Positions 22,434 to 32,639 of a stretch of 64,000 nt of DNA are shown here, piece by piece. Under the pieces are notes generated by a model, which was not told where the DNA came from, searched no databases, and was given only the letters and a program-made list of their open reading frames with translations. Origin of the DNA: Undaria pinnatifida. Its lineage: Eukaryota; Sar; Phaeophyceae; Laminariales; Alariaceae. Location of the stretch: NCBI GenBank assembly GCA_012845835.1, contig JABAKD010000029.1, forward strand, positions 13,469,892 through 13,533,891. Reading direction: 5' to 3'. A program made the position numbers and the translations under genes. Numbering within the stretch: the stretch's first letter is position 1; every line of letters starts with the position of its first letter.

Positions 22434-22743
22434 TGGTGATGTATATCACCAGCAAATACGTTACAGTCTGATGTGCTGGCTTGCATAAGATTCGTTTTTG
22501 GTCTACGTGTGCTCATTTAGCGTGGGTGTGGTTGGCATCTCATGGCCAAATCACGACCGTTGTATTACGCAGCTTAGCCTTATGGCTTGCAAAGATGAGT
22601 ACTACTGTACCGTCCCCAAATTCGTCGAACTCACAGCTAACGTTGTTAGAATAGCATTCTAAGCTCACCTCTAGCAGTATTTAGTATCTATTTGCTACAA
22701 GTACCTGGTACAGTATGTGTTTTCTTGTATTAGACTATATTCT

Positions 22744-23047
22744 ATTTTTTTTTTCTTTTCTTTTCTCACACTTCTACTTTCCAGCTTCTGGAGAAGCCGT
22801 GGTCACAGGTTCGTGCCTTCTCCCCGGTTCTTGCCTTCAATTTTTATCGCGCATAGGGTTCAGCAATTCCACTGCTCGTCGATTGTTCATCAAGTGTTTC
22901 TAACTTTCCGCGCGTCAATTTATGCACAAGAAAAAGTCCCAACGAATTTATACGAGTATGCACTCGGCGGGGCTCGATTTCGCGAAACTGACCTATACCA
23001 GGCTCGAGGATAATAACCTGATACACAACCGGGGCGACCGGCCTATC
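22744..23047 (-). mobile_element. SINE family 1, copy c
   Basis: This is a reverse-strand copy with the head near 23047 and the T-rich tail (poly-A on the minus strand, interrupted by C) near 22744. It carries the same core as copies a and b. CTATATTCT on one side and CTATCATTCT on the other look like an imperfect target-site duplication. The B box is altered to GATTTCGCG-like sequence, so this copy is older. Confidence 0.82.
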
Positions 23048-23059
23048 ATTCTGTTTCGA

Positions 23060-23221
23060 TCTTTCAGCGTGGTTTGTGACCCCAGAGCTCATCTGTCTGC
23101 CCCAGAGCTCATCTGTCTGCTCTATTACTATTAATAGGCATTATCGGCACGGACACAGGTTGTGTAGTATAGATGGGTGGGAACATCAGTTTCATGTCAA
23201 GAACACACACACCTGTGGGCC
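23060..23221 (+). repeat. family-4 repeat, diverged copy with a 20-bp tandem duplication
   Basis: The words GTTTGTGACCCCAGAGCT and TCAAGAACACACACAC mark it as a family-4 relative. CCCAGAGCTCATCTGTCTGC is present twice in tandem (23081-23100, 23101-23120). Confidence 0.65.
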
Positions 23222-24270
23222 TCATACCTCTAGTCTATACCATTATATAAATAATATGGTACCAGGTACCTGGTATCATTTAGTCTGTCGTATACGTGGG
23301 CTGACTTTTCGTTCGTGGCGGATGTACGACTTGCTTTAGCTATAATACTTAGACATTCTTGGGCTGGTATTCTTCCAAACCGTATAGACTGTGCTGTGAG
23401 ACCACCTACAACCGACGACGTGACTATGAGAACAACAAAGGACCAATGAACCAATCGCTGCGTGTGTAAAGCACGAAAGAGTAGGCTCCTGTGACACAGC
23501 AGTTCATACAAAAAACAGATGCCGCAAACCTGAGGAAGTTGCGCGAGAGCCAAAAGCAGCCCCCCCGTGAACCCGACGTAGGTGAATATCAGCTCTTCGG
23601 TGAAAAGACTCATCGTCGCCTCTGTGTCACAGCAGCAGTCGCGTTTCCTTTCGTTGCAAGCTGCAAAGAGGTTCTTGCCTCCTCCTCCCCTCTAGAAGCT
23701 GGAGTTAGCGGCGCGTTCGCAGCACACCCCCTTCCTGTGGAGACGTTGAACTTGCGAAGAAGAGATGAAAGTAGCGGTGTATCTATGTGAACCAAGTGTC
23801 GTCGCGTAGCTCGCAAGGTGGGTGTTCGCGTGTGGTCTGTTATTATTACGTTATCACACGTTAAATCACACTGATGTCTGTGAACTAGGCGTGCACGCTA
23901 TGGATACGCGTCACCGGAAGCATCACCTTCGGCTTCACTCCGCGGGTGTTCTTTATCATCTGTGTGTCGTATTAAACAGCGGGACATATGGGTGAGGCTG
24001 GCCTGAGAGGCTAATTGTTGCCATTAGACAATAATAATACTTGGTACGTATTGCACAGAGCATAGGTCTACTGCTCCTTTTTTGAGTTTTATTATTTCTC
24101 TCGTTTTTCTTCTTTTGCTTCTTTTTTTTCTTGCGAACAGCAGTCTGTTTGGTGTTGCTCTCTGGCTCGTTGCACATGTTTTGACCTCGCGTGTTCGCTG
24201 CCGTTGGTATTGCACGGCCAACTCACCTTGCTTTATTTGCTATGCGTGTTTCTGCCTCACAACGCCCCGG
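23222..24270. other. no gene recognised
   Basis: Open frames on both strands around 23490-23810 do not resemble any family known to me. GGTACCAGGTACCTGGTA near 23259 is a small palindromic cluster. Confidence 0.45.
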
Positions 24271-24361
24271 CGGTCTATAGTGGTTACCCTCGAAGTGCTA
24301 CTACTACTGGAGTTGGTCGTTGAGTTCGACTCCCACCCCGTGGTGAGATTTTGAATTATTA

Positions 24362-25521
24362 GAGTGTTTGCGAAAGTACGTTTTTAGAAATTTACTTTTT
24401 CAAAAATTGTCCCGAAGGCAATATTCGCGGTAAATTTTTGAAAAAAAGGCAAATATGTACTTTGTCGAAGGTAGGTTTTGATCAAAAGTTACGGTAAATT
24501 TTGTCTCTCTGTTTCATTAGCCTACAATACACCGAGCATTTGTCCGAGGCAGAACGCCTCTGCAAGGGTCTATAGCGCCCCAACCACGGGACAAACAGGA
24601 CAAGCACCGCTGTTTGCACAGCAGCAGTACAAGCAACGAACGCACGGAGGATGGAGAGGGTAGTACCCTGAGCACGACGCACAGGCGTAACATCAGAGAT
24701 ATGCAGCAGGCCGGTGATGAACCGTCTGTTGCTGCCCTCTGCGTCCGTGACCAAGGGTTTAGCGCTTGCTGCAAGCTGTGGTGAACTTCTCGCAGCTGGC
24801 GGAGTCGAACGCACGCACGCGGAGAGGAGCCTCAACGCAGGGAGCGACACCACGCGCCTTGATTGCGGCTATCGTGTGCCGCATCTGGCAAGATAGGACT
24901 CGTATCGGTCCATCTGTGCGACAGCAGCCACCGCGCTTCTCCAACATCACCGCGACTGAAGCGTGGCATGACTTTTGGTTTAGGGCAGAGGAGCGGAAAC
25001 TCCTCTGCCCTAAACCGCTGCGTGCAGATTCTTCGCAGGGTGGTGCTTCGCAATAACAGGTCCACGTTCCATGGGGAAACTGCGCTTCGCCTTCCCTTCC
25101 GTCGCATGAGGAAGGCGTTGCTCTGCTTGTAGCACGTGTAATGAGGTAGTCCCTGCTCACAAGGTGTTTTTACGCGCGAGACAGACCGCCATACCTCTAA
25201 TTTGTAGTCTGTTGGGTGCTTGCATGTACCACCGTGTTCCAGGTACTGCTGCACCTGAAACGAGAGGCTCGAGACTGGAGTACGTACAACGAGTACTCGT
25301 ATCGTATAGTACTATAGAGCAGCAACTCGCACTGCTGCTGCTGTACTCGTACGTATATTACAATCGCGCACATCCCCGTTTCCCTTCTAAATTTCGGAGG
25401 CGTCGCCTGCAGGATTTTGTTTACCGCTAGCGCAAACACACCAAAAACTCGGTGGGAAGGCAATTTACTTTTTTTAGCGGAAGGCAAGAAAATTTTTAGA
25501 AACGTATTTTCGCAAACACTC
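24362..25521. mobile_element. mariner-like non-autonomous element in SINE 2
   Basis: The left terminus reads GAGTGTTTGCGAAAGTACG, then TTTTTAGAAATTT. The reverse complement of the right terminus reads GAGTGTTTGCGAAAATACG, then TTTCTAAAAATTT. TA stands on both sides (24360-24361 and 25522-25523), as expected for Tc1/mariner-type integration. The interior is more GC-rich and includes open frames on both strands without transposase motifs, possibly captured host sequence. A perfect hairpin lies at 24977-25016. Confidence 0.78.
24977..25016. repeat. perfect 17-bp hairpin
   Basis: GGTTTAGGGCAGAGGAG and its exact inverse CTCCTCTGCCCTAAACC are separated by the six bases CGGAAA. The stem lies inside the mariner-like element. 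It could be a transcript hairpin or the scar of a smaller element. Confidence 0.85.
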
Positions 25522-26156
25522 TATTTGCGAAAAAAAAGCAACAACCAAATGGACGGAGAGAAGAACTGCTGTGGAGAACGCCTGTTACAATTAACAGCAG
25601 TGTGGGTATAGGCACAATTCGACGGAGTCGACGAGGGAAGAAGATGCCGAATTGTTCTCGCGGTAAAAATGAAGGCGCGTACCGTTGTGGGGAAGGGTGA
25701 AAAGGGTACGCTTTGTGTGACCCCGGATCTGAGTTGCTACTGGGAGAAACCAGAAAACAGTAGTGGGGAGCGCGAGAGAAGTGCGAGGATAATAAATGGG
25801 AAGGGAAAAAAAAACAAAAGTGTGCGACCACAGAAAAAACTCGTCTTTGTTTGTCTCTGGACTGCTTTGAAAAAGAACACACATACGTACGAGTATTTAT
25901 ATTTGCTTTGCGTGCCGTGATGTCGGAGAAAACAGTGCAAAAAGTTCCAAAATCTAAAATTCTAAATATAATTGGTGTGTGATTCGTTTAGCTGGATGAA
26001 GCCCCACGTCACACCACACAACCAGGGCATCTTTGATGTGTTGTGTTGTGTGTTACACAGAGTAGGGATCACCCTTAACACGCTAGCCAGTAATCTTAAC
26101 ACGCTAGTAGCGGATTCGCTTTGATCACCAGCTAGCAGGTACAGGGGGGGGCTACC

Positions 26157-26660
26157 CCAAGTTACCCTCATTTTTTTCTCTTTTCCTTTCCTTGCTTCCT
26201 CTTCTTGTCTTGCCTTTTCTTGCTTTTCTTGTCTTTTCTTTCTTTTTCTTTCTCGTTTTCTTTTTTCGCTTTCTTCTCTTTTCTTTCCTTTCCTTTTTCT
26301 TCTTATTTGTTCTTTGTTTCTTTTTTCCAATTGACTTGCGTCTGTCGTGCGTATGCGTGGTGATAGACACTATTAATACGTGTAATATATACGTGGTAGT
26401 CTTTCTTGGGTGGCAAGCGGTATCAAGCGCGAGTAATGAGACGTATGCACCAGGTATAGACCTGGCGCATCGTAGACTGACTCCCGATTTCACTTTTATA
26501 TGTTTCTAGTGGAGCATGAATTGCGTCAGCTGTGATATATGCGTGTACCACCTTGGTTTTTTTTTGTTTTTTCCCTAGGGTATTCCTCAGCTCCAGAGTG
26601 ACTGGAGCCTGTCCTGTGACCACGGACTTGATTATGCGAGTTAATGTGAGAACAACAACG
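26157..26660 (+). repeat. family-3 dispersed repeat, long copy
   Basis: The order is a 180-bp CTTTTCTT-rich stretch, CAATTGACTTGCGTCTGTCG, TGGGTGGCAAGCGGTAT, a middle part with GTAGACTGACTCCCGATTTC, CCTGTCCTGTGACCACGG and a GAGAACAACAAC tail. The 38.4-kb copy has the same order. The AAC-type tail suggests a retroposed non-coding element. I see no Pol III boxes. Confidence 0.8.
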
Positions 26661-26746
26661 AAAACAACTCTCTGTCAGCTGTGTTTTTTTTCGGGGGGGG
26701 GGTGTTGTCTTCACATTAAAACCGTCCTTTCTACCCAACGACATCA

Positions 26747-26953
26747 CTGTTGCTGACGTATGTATGTTGTGCCTGTCGTACCCAGTACTAGGGCATGACA
26801 TTGCGTTGTCGAATGCATTACGATGCATCATCTCTGTGTCGTAGCTTGTGACCACAGAGCTGATCTTTCTAGGGTGAAGAATCAGTACGGACACTGGGTG
26901 TGCTGGATGTCGACGAGTAGAAGAACGGTTTAATGTGAAGAACACACACACAT
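26747..26953 (+). repeat. family-4 repeat, copy b
   Basis: This is near-identical to 21676-21882 and placed just after a family-3 copy. The near identity implies recent movement, duplication or gene conversion. Confidence 0.85.
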
Positions 26954-27185
26954 CAGTACACCCAGAGTCCGTGCTGAATCTTCATCGAGAGAAATACCAA
27001 TTCTTCTGTGGTCACATACGACTCCTGTGGAACAAAGTACAGTAAACCAAACAAGCAGTCGCAATTCATCAAGGTAAACGCAAATGAAATGCTGGCGTAC
27101 TGGGTACGAGAACACAACAAAACAAGCCAGATCATGAAAAAAAGAAGAGTAAACCTCTTATTTTACTTCGTATTTAACACACTAA
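26954..27185. other. no gene recognised
   Basis: This is a spacer with an open frame in each direction and nothing recognised. Confidence 0.4.
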
Positions 27186-27839
27186 GGCCATTTCTTATGC
27201 AGTCGGGTTCCGCCAGTCGAAACGGCCCTTTTCAACTGGACTTGTTTCCCACTGGATTCTTCTGGTCCTTCTTCTTATCGTCAGTCGAGTTGATTTTATA
27301 GTTTTTGTGCTCTTCCTAGAGGCGGTTGGTGTGAGGGAGTACTAGTGCTGTACAGCAGGCGAAATCGGTTGGCAGCTCTGCGCTTCGCGCTGTCTCCGCG
27401 AGCAACGGCTCGACGAACCTTCGTCCCAGCGAGTTGGTGGCTTTGGGCTTAGCCGAAAGCCGCCAAAGCTACGTTCGTGGAGTTGCACTCAGCCGAGAGC
27501 CGCCAAAGCTACAGTTGGCGCAGCCGTTGTTGGCAGCATGGGATCGAGACCACGCGCTGCTGCCGTCGTGTGATACACGCTGCTGGCGAGCGGAACTAGG
27601 AATGCGCCACGCTGACTTGCTGCGAGAAGCAACATCAGGGATAGCCAAGCCAGCGTCAGCGCCTTGTATGATACTGCAGTGTGGTACCTGGTATGGGGGT
27701 GTGCCCGTGTGCCCGTTCGGGTGTGTGTTTGGTGGTGGGATGGGCGATGCGATCGGTTCAAAAAACGTGTGTAAAACTCTTTCGACTGAGTTTTTCGACT
27801 GGAGGGTTCAATCGAAAAAGTCGAGTTTTTCGACTGGAT

Positions 27840-29387
27840 GGGCCACCTGCACTATCTGCATTTTTGGTGGAAGCTTCCGTGGAAGCAATGGAAGCTTCCA
27901 TGGAAGTATAGAAGCTTCCACGCTTCCATGAAAGCTTTCATGGAAGCTCCCATGAAAGCTTCCACGGAAGCTTCCACCGAAGCAACTTCCACGGAAAGCT
28001 TCCATGAAAGCTTCAACGGAAGCAACTTCCACGGAAGCTCCCACGAAAGCTTCCACGAAAGCTTCCACGGAAGCAAAGCTTCCACGGAAGTTTCCACGGA
28101 AGCAACTTCCACGGACGCTTCCACGGAAGCTTCCGTGAAAGCTTCCACGGAAATTTCCACCGAGACAACTTCCACGGAAGCTTCCATGAAAGCTTTCACG
28201 GAAGCTACTTCCACAAAAGCTTTTACGAAAGCTTCCACGGAAGCTTCCATGAAAGCTTCCACGAAAGCAACTTCCACGAAAGCTTCCACGGAAGCAACTT
28301 CCACGGAATCTTCCACCGAAGCGACTTCCACGGAAGCTTCCATGAAAGCTTCTACGGAAGCTTCCACGGAAGCAACTTCCACGAAAGCTTCCGCGGAAGC
28401 AACTTCCACGGAAGCAACTTCCACGAAAGCTTTCACGGAAACTTCCACGGAAGCAACCTAACCCTAGCCCTAACCCTAACCCCAAGATTCCATGGAAGTT
28501 AGACTTCCATGGAAGCTTCCATTACTTCCACGAAAGCTTCCATTACTTCCATGAAAGCTTCCATGGAAGTTACTTCGATGGAGGCTTTCGTGGAAGCTTT
28601 CGTGGAAGCTCCCCTGGAAGCTTTCATATCTTTCATATCTTCCATGGAAGCTTTCACGGCAGCTTCCACGACAGCTTCCGTGGAAGTTACTTCCGTGAAA
28701 GCCTCCATAACTTCCGCGAAATCTTCCATTACTTCCATGAAAGCTTCCATGAAAGCTTGCGTGGAAGTTACTTCCGTGGAAGCTTCCATAACTTCGGCGA
28801 AAGCTTCCATTACTTTCATGAGAGCTTCCATGGAAGCTTTCGTGGAAGTTATTTCCATGGAAGCTTTCGCGGAAGCTTTCGTGGAAGCTCCCGTGGAAGT
28901 TGATTCCGTGGAAGCTTTCATATCTTCCATATCTTCCATGGGAGCTTCCACGGAAGCTTCCACGAAAGCTTCCACGGAAGTTACTTCCGTGAAAGCCTCC
29001 ATAACTTCCGCGAAAGCTTTCATTACTTCCATGAAAGCTTCCATGAAAGCTTCCATGGAAGTTACTTCCGTGAAAGCATCCATAACTTCCACGAAAGCTT
29101 CCATTACTTCCATGAAAGCTTCCATGGAAGCTTTCGTGGAAGTTACTTTCATGGAAGCTTGCTTGGAAGCTTTCGTGGAAGCTCCTGTGGAAGTTATTCC
29201 CGTGGAAGCTTTCAAATCTTCCATATCTTCCATGGAAGCTTCCACCGCTGTCATTGCTTCCATGGAAGCTTCCATGGAAGCTTCCATAGCTTGCATATCT
29301 TCCATGGAAGCTTCCATGGAAGCGGTGAAAGCTTCCACGGGAGCTTTCACGAGCTTCCACGCAAAATGCAAGTTGTGCAGGAGACCG
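27840..29387. mobile_element. fold-back element 2 with 8-bp target-site duplication
   Basis: It starts GGGCCACCTGCAC, then TATCTGCATTTTTGG, and ends CGCAAAATGCAAGTTGTGC, then AGGAGACCG, with the same termini as element 1. GACTGGAT flanks both ends exactly (27832-27839 and 29388-29395). The arms are the 12-bp GGAAGCTTCCRY unit with its variants. Long frames of about 200-306 codons are open on both strands at once (peptides such as STEASTEA and FRGSFHGS) and are almost certainly a by-product of a 12-base repeat. A CCCTAA tract stands near the centre. Confidence 0.9.
28457..28483 (+). repeat. telomere-type CCCTAA tract inside element 2
   Basis: Four CCTAA-type units, one of them CCCTAG, lie between the two arms. 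This is the third fold-back element here with such a tract. Confidence 0.85.
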
Positions 29388-29533
29388 GACTGGATCCGCC
29401 AGTCGGAATTCTCAGTCGAAAAAAGTTGAGTCGAAAACGCCCTTCTTCGACTGCGTAAGAAAGCCCGATTTGGGCTTCAGTCAAAAAAGGCCGTTTTCGA
29501 CTGACAAATCCGACTGCATAAGAAATGGCCTAA

Positions 29534-30069
29534 GGGAGATTCCTATGATAACGAACAAAAAATGCCAGGAAACGTGACATTTTTGTCAAGAATCCTGATC
29601 TTTCATGTATGTCACGATGTGTGACAAAAACATCGAATCTCATGACATATTTTTTTATGATTTGGTCAAAACGGTTCACATAATCACGGTGTTTTCTGAC
29701 AAATGTCACACCTCCTAAAACACAAGAAGACGCGCCTACTCAAGACACACAAAACCACTCTGCACTCCATCGACATCGAGGGAGGATATCCAGGGCCGGT
29801 GGGGGCACATATGGTGCATAGCAGACCCTGCGAATGCTAAGCATGCCGGTTGGGAGGAAAGACGAGGTACTGCGGACGATGAGCGACTGCCCACAGGAAA
29901 GTCTGTGGCGTTTTGAGTGTAAATGTCACCAAACGTGAAATGTCATCTCTTTTCATCGTTCGGAATTAAATGTCAAGATTCGTGGTATTTTGTCACACCC
30001 AAATGTCACGGTCCCTGACATTTTGTTTCGTCGTTAGGAAAGATCCTAATACCAGGTACATATTGCTAT
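29534..30069. other. no gene recognised
   Basis: ATGTCA and TGTCAC words recur many times between 29570 and 30020 (for example AATGTCACACC, AAATGTCACC, AAATGTCACGG), a loose low-order repeat. No gene is seen. Confidence 0.5.
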
Positions 30070-30970
30070 AATATATGTATAGCAAGCCCCTACATCTATG
30101 CGAGCTAAACCTGTTAAAAACCCTCCCCCCCCAAAAAAAAAAGAACCCCCCCCCCGCCTCTCTTTTCCCCCGTTCCCTCTTGTTCATACGCCCCACCTAA
30201 AATTGAAATCTGCCAGAGTAATAAACACTTCCACGCAGTTGATATCACCTCATTTTCTTTCTAGCCATCCATACCGTAGTTCCAATTCATCCCCCCCCGC
30301 CCTCCCAACGCCCCCTCTTCCCCACCACCCACACCATCGCCTAGACCTAGCACCACACGTATAGCAAGCCCCTACATCTATGCGACCTAAAGCTGCTGAA
30401 CCCTCCCCCCCCCCCCCCCCCTCCCCCAACCCCCCAACCCCCCCACCCCCTCGAACACTCCGTCCTCTCCTTACTGGTTGTACGACTTACAGGATATATA
30501 CATGATAAACCGGTGCATTCCTTCCCCAACCGTCAGATTTGTCCCCTTAGAGGATTTTTTAGTTTCCGCGCACAGATTGGGTTGCCCCGCCCACCCCCCC
30601 CCCCCCCCCCTCCCGCTCCCTCTTGTTCAAACCCAGGCTCCCACGCCCTTAAAACCTCCGCCCTCCCCTCACCGGTTGTACGACTTACAGTATATACTTG
30701 ATAAACTGATGCATTTCCTTCCACAGCTGTCAGAATTTGTCCCCCTCAAGAACGAGTTATATAGTTTCCGCACACAGACTGACTAGCATCACCCTGTTGA
30801 CCCTGATAAGCTACACTGTAGTTCCAAGGGGAGTCACCGACCTATATCCTTAATGAGGACACACAACCCGTAATACGCGCGATCGGAGTATCACACACAG
30901 CTTGCAAAGATGAGTTTCGACAAAATCTTCGATCTCACAGCTGGAGTGTATTTTTATGTTTATAATATGC
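30070..30970 (+). repeat. R5 dispersed repeat, copy 2
   Basis: This is the inverse of 12478-13460. A 50-bp block TATAGCAAGCCCCTACATCT, then ATGCGA, occurs twice (30075 and 30359). It is followed by C-runs, GTCCCC-flanked segments and CTTGCAAAGATGAGTTTCGA near its right end. The frame from 30910 reads MSFDKIFDLTAGVYFY and stops about 20 codons later. Confidence 0.72.
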
Positions 30971-31003
30971 AGCAGTGCTTATATACAGCAGCACTCAGTG
31001 TAA

Positions 31004-31370
31004 TCCGGTCGCCCCGGTGATCTATTATTAATTAGTAATAGTAGTGTTTACCCTCGAATGCTACGTGGCGTACTACTTACTACATATATGTACAGTTGGT
31101 TTATGGACGAGCTCGAATTCCATGTATGTGGGGGGTCGGACTCTTGAGCTTATTTGCAAAAATAAAAGTAAAAGTGATTCAACTACAGTAGTAGTACTGA
31201 GAGCGCCTAGTAACGTGTGAGTAGGCGCAATTCGATGCGACTCGACAAGGGAAGAAAGGGTTGATTTTTTTCTCGCGATAAAAATGAAGGCGACTACCGC
31301 ACGTAGTGGGGAGAGGGGAAGAGAGCCTGCTTGTTGGCCCCGGATCCGAGTTACGACTACAACAAGCTGG
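31004..31370 (+). mobile_element. SINE family 2, copy b
   Basis: The head CCGGTCGCCCCGGTGATCTA is followed, after an expanded TA-rich segment, by TTTACCCTCGAATGCTACG. The body GGCGCAATTCGATGCGACTC, CTCGCGATAAAAATGAAGGC and GGCCCCGGATCCGAGTTACG matches the other copies. The boxes are degraded, so it is probably inactive. Confidence 0.75.
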
Positions 31371-31496
31371 CTCACGTGAAAAAAAACGAAGTTATTCTCC
31401 GGCGAATGTCCACGCCGTTTTTTCGATCCAGACGATTAAGTATTGCACACGTGTCACGTCTTCTATGTGTCGTTGCGAAGACCTCACCTACCTTTC

Positions 31497-32631
31497 GTGC
31501 AAGTTGCACTATCTGCAGTTTTGGTGGAAGTTCATGAAAGCTTCCATGGAAGCGTGGAACCTTCCACGCTTCCATGCTGTGGAAACTTTCTTGGACGCTT
31601 CCATGGAAGCTGCTTTTTCCGTGGAAGCTTTCGTGAAAGCTTCCATGGAAGTTACTTCCACGGAAGCTTCCTCCGTAAAAAAATCCGTGAAAGCTTCCGT
31701 GGAAGTTGCTAAAGAACAACTCTCACGGAAGCTTTCGAGGAAGCTTTCATGGAAGCATTCACGGAAGCTTTCACGGAAGTGATTTGCTTTCACGGAAGCT
31801 TTCACTGAAGTTTTCACGGAAGCTTTTGTGGAGGAAGCAATTGCTTTCACGGATGCTTTCACGGAAGAAGCTTCCACGGAAGTTTTCGTGGAAGTAATTT
31901 CTTTCACGAAAGTTTTCACGGAGGAATCCTCCGTGGACGTAAAGTGGAAATAAATTTACTTCTACAGAAGCTTTCGAAAGTTACTTCCGTGGAAGCTTTC
32001 GTGAAAGCAAATTACCTCCACGAAAGCTTCTGTAAAAGCAAATTACCTCCGCGAAAGGTTCCATGAGAGCTTTCGTGAAAGGTTCCATGAAAGCAACTTA
32101 CTTCCACGAAAGCTTCCGTAAACGCTCCCTTCCGTGAAAGCTTCCGTGAAAGCAAAGTACTTCCACGAAAGCTTCCGTGGAAGTAGCTTCATTGCAGTGA
32201 AAGCTTCCGTGAAAGAAAATTACTTCCACGCAAGCTTCTGTAAAGCCTCCACTACTTCCACGCGGAAAATACTAGTGGATGTTCCGTGGAGTCGTCCATG
32301 ACAGCTTCTCCCACGGATCCGTGGACAGAAGCAGCGTCCCGGGAATCTTCCGGGAAAGGGATGGAAGCTTCCACCGAAATAAATAGTAATGCATGTACTT
32401 GCCGGAAAGCTCCCATGGAAGCTACTGGCACGTCCATGTGCAAAACGTTGAAGGTATTATAATATCTCCCTCCGGCACTGGCACCGAGGGCACGGAAGCT
32501 CCAACGGGTCAACGGGAACCACAACTTGGGAACCTGTACCATTGTCAAGCTCCCGTGGAATCCGTGGAATCTCCCGCGCAAAATTGAAGTTGCATGCGCT
32601 TCCACCACCAAAATGAACGAGCAGGCGAGAG
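31497..32631. mobile_element. fold-back element 3 (old or composite)
   Basis: The left end has TTGCACTATCTGCAGTTTTG and GTGGAAG, as in elements 1 and 2. The right side has two end-like segments, GCGCAAAATTGAAGTTGCAT near 32576 and the inverse of a terminus near 32600-32631 (GCTTCCACCACCAAAATGAA). The arms are the same 12-bp unit, more diverged, with GAGGAAG insertions. No duplication matches across the ends, and there is no CCCTAA tract. It could be two elements that recombined. Confidence 0.6.
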
Positions 32632-32639
32632 ATCCCGCA

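Larger units (their letters stand above)
24271..25830 (+). mobile_element. SINE family 2, copy a, split by another element
   Basis: The head is at 24271-24361, with an A-box-like GGTCTATAGTGG and a B box GTTCGACTC. The body resumes at 25524-25830 (GGCACAATTCGACGGAGTCG, CTCGCGGTAAAAATGAAGGC, GTGACCCCGGATCTGAGTTG). The uninterrupted copy at 34160-34477 runs straight from GGTGAGATTTTGA through an A-rich stretch to the same ACAATTCGACG word. This shows where 1.16 kb was inserted here. Confidence 0.8.
27186..29530. mobile_element. Harbinger-like MITE carrying a nested fold-back element
   Basis: The left terminus begins GGCCATTTCTTATGCAGTCG, followed by CAGTCGAAACGGCC after a few bases. The reverse complement of the right terminus begins GGCCATTTCTTATGCAGTCG and continues CAGTCGAAAACGGCC. 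TAA flanks both ends (27183-27185 and 29531-29533). A 3-bp TWA-type duplication and GG-starting termini suit the PIF/Harbinger type, but no transposase is present. Without the inserted fold-back element it would be about 0.79 kb. Subterminal TTTTTCGACTG words recur inside. Confidence 0.78.

Noticed and set aside
28476-29429. Long opposing frames of about 300 codons as protein genes
   Set aside because: They consist wholly of the 12-bp repeat of a transposable element with a clear target-site duplication. Frames are open on both strands, which the repeat explains.
31489-32639. 8-bp target-site duplication for element 3
   Set aside because: TACCTTTC and ATCCCGCA differ. The element is old or composite.
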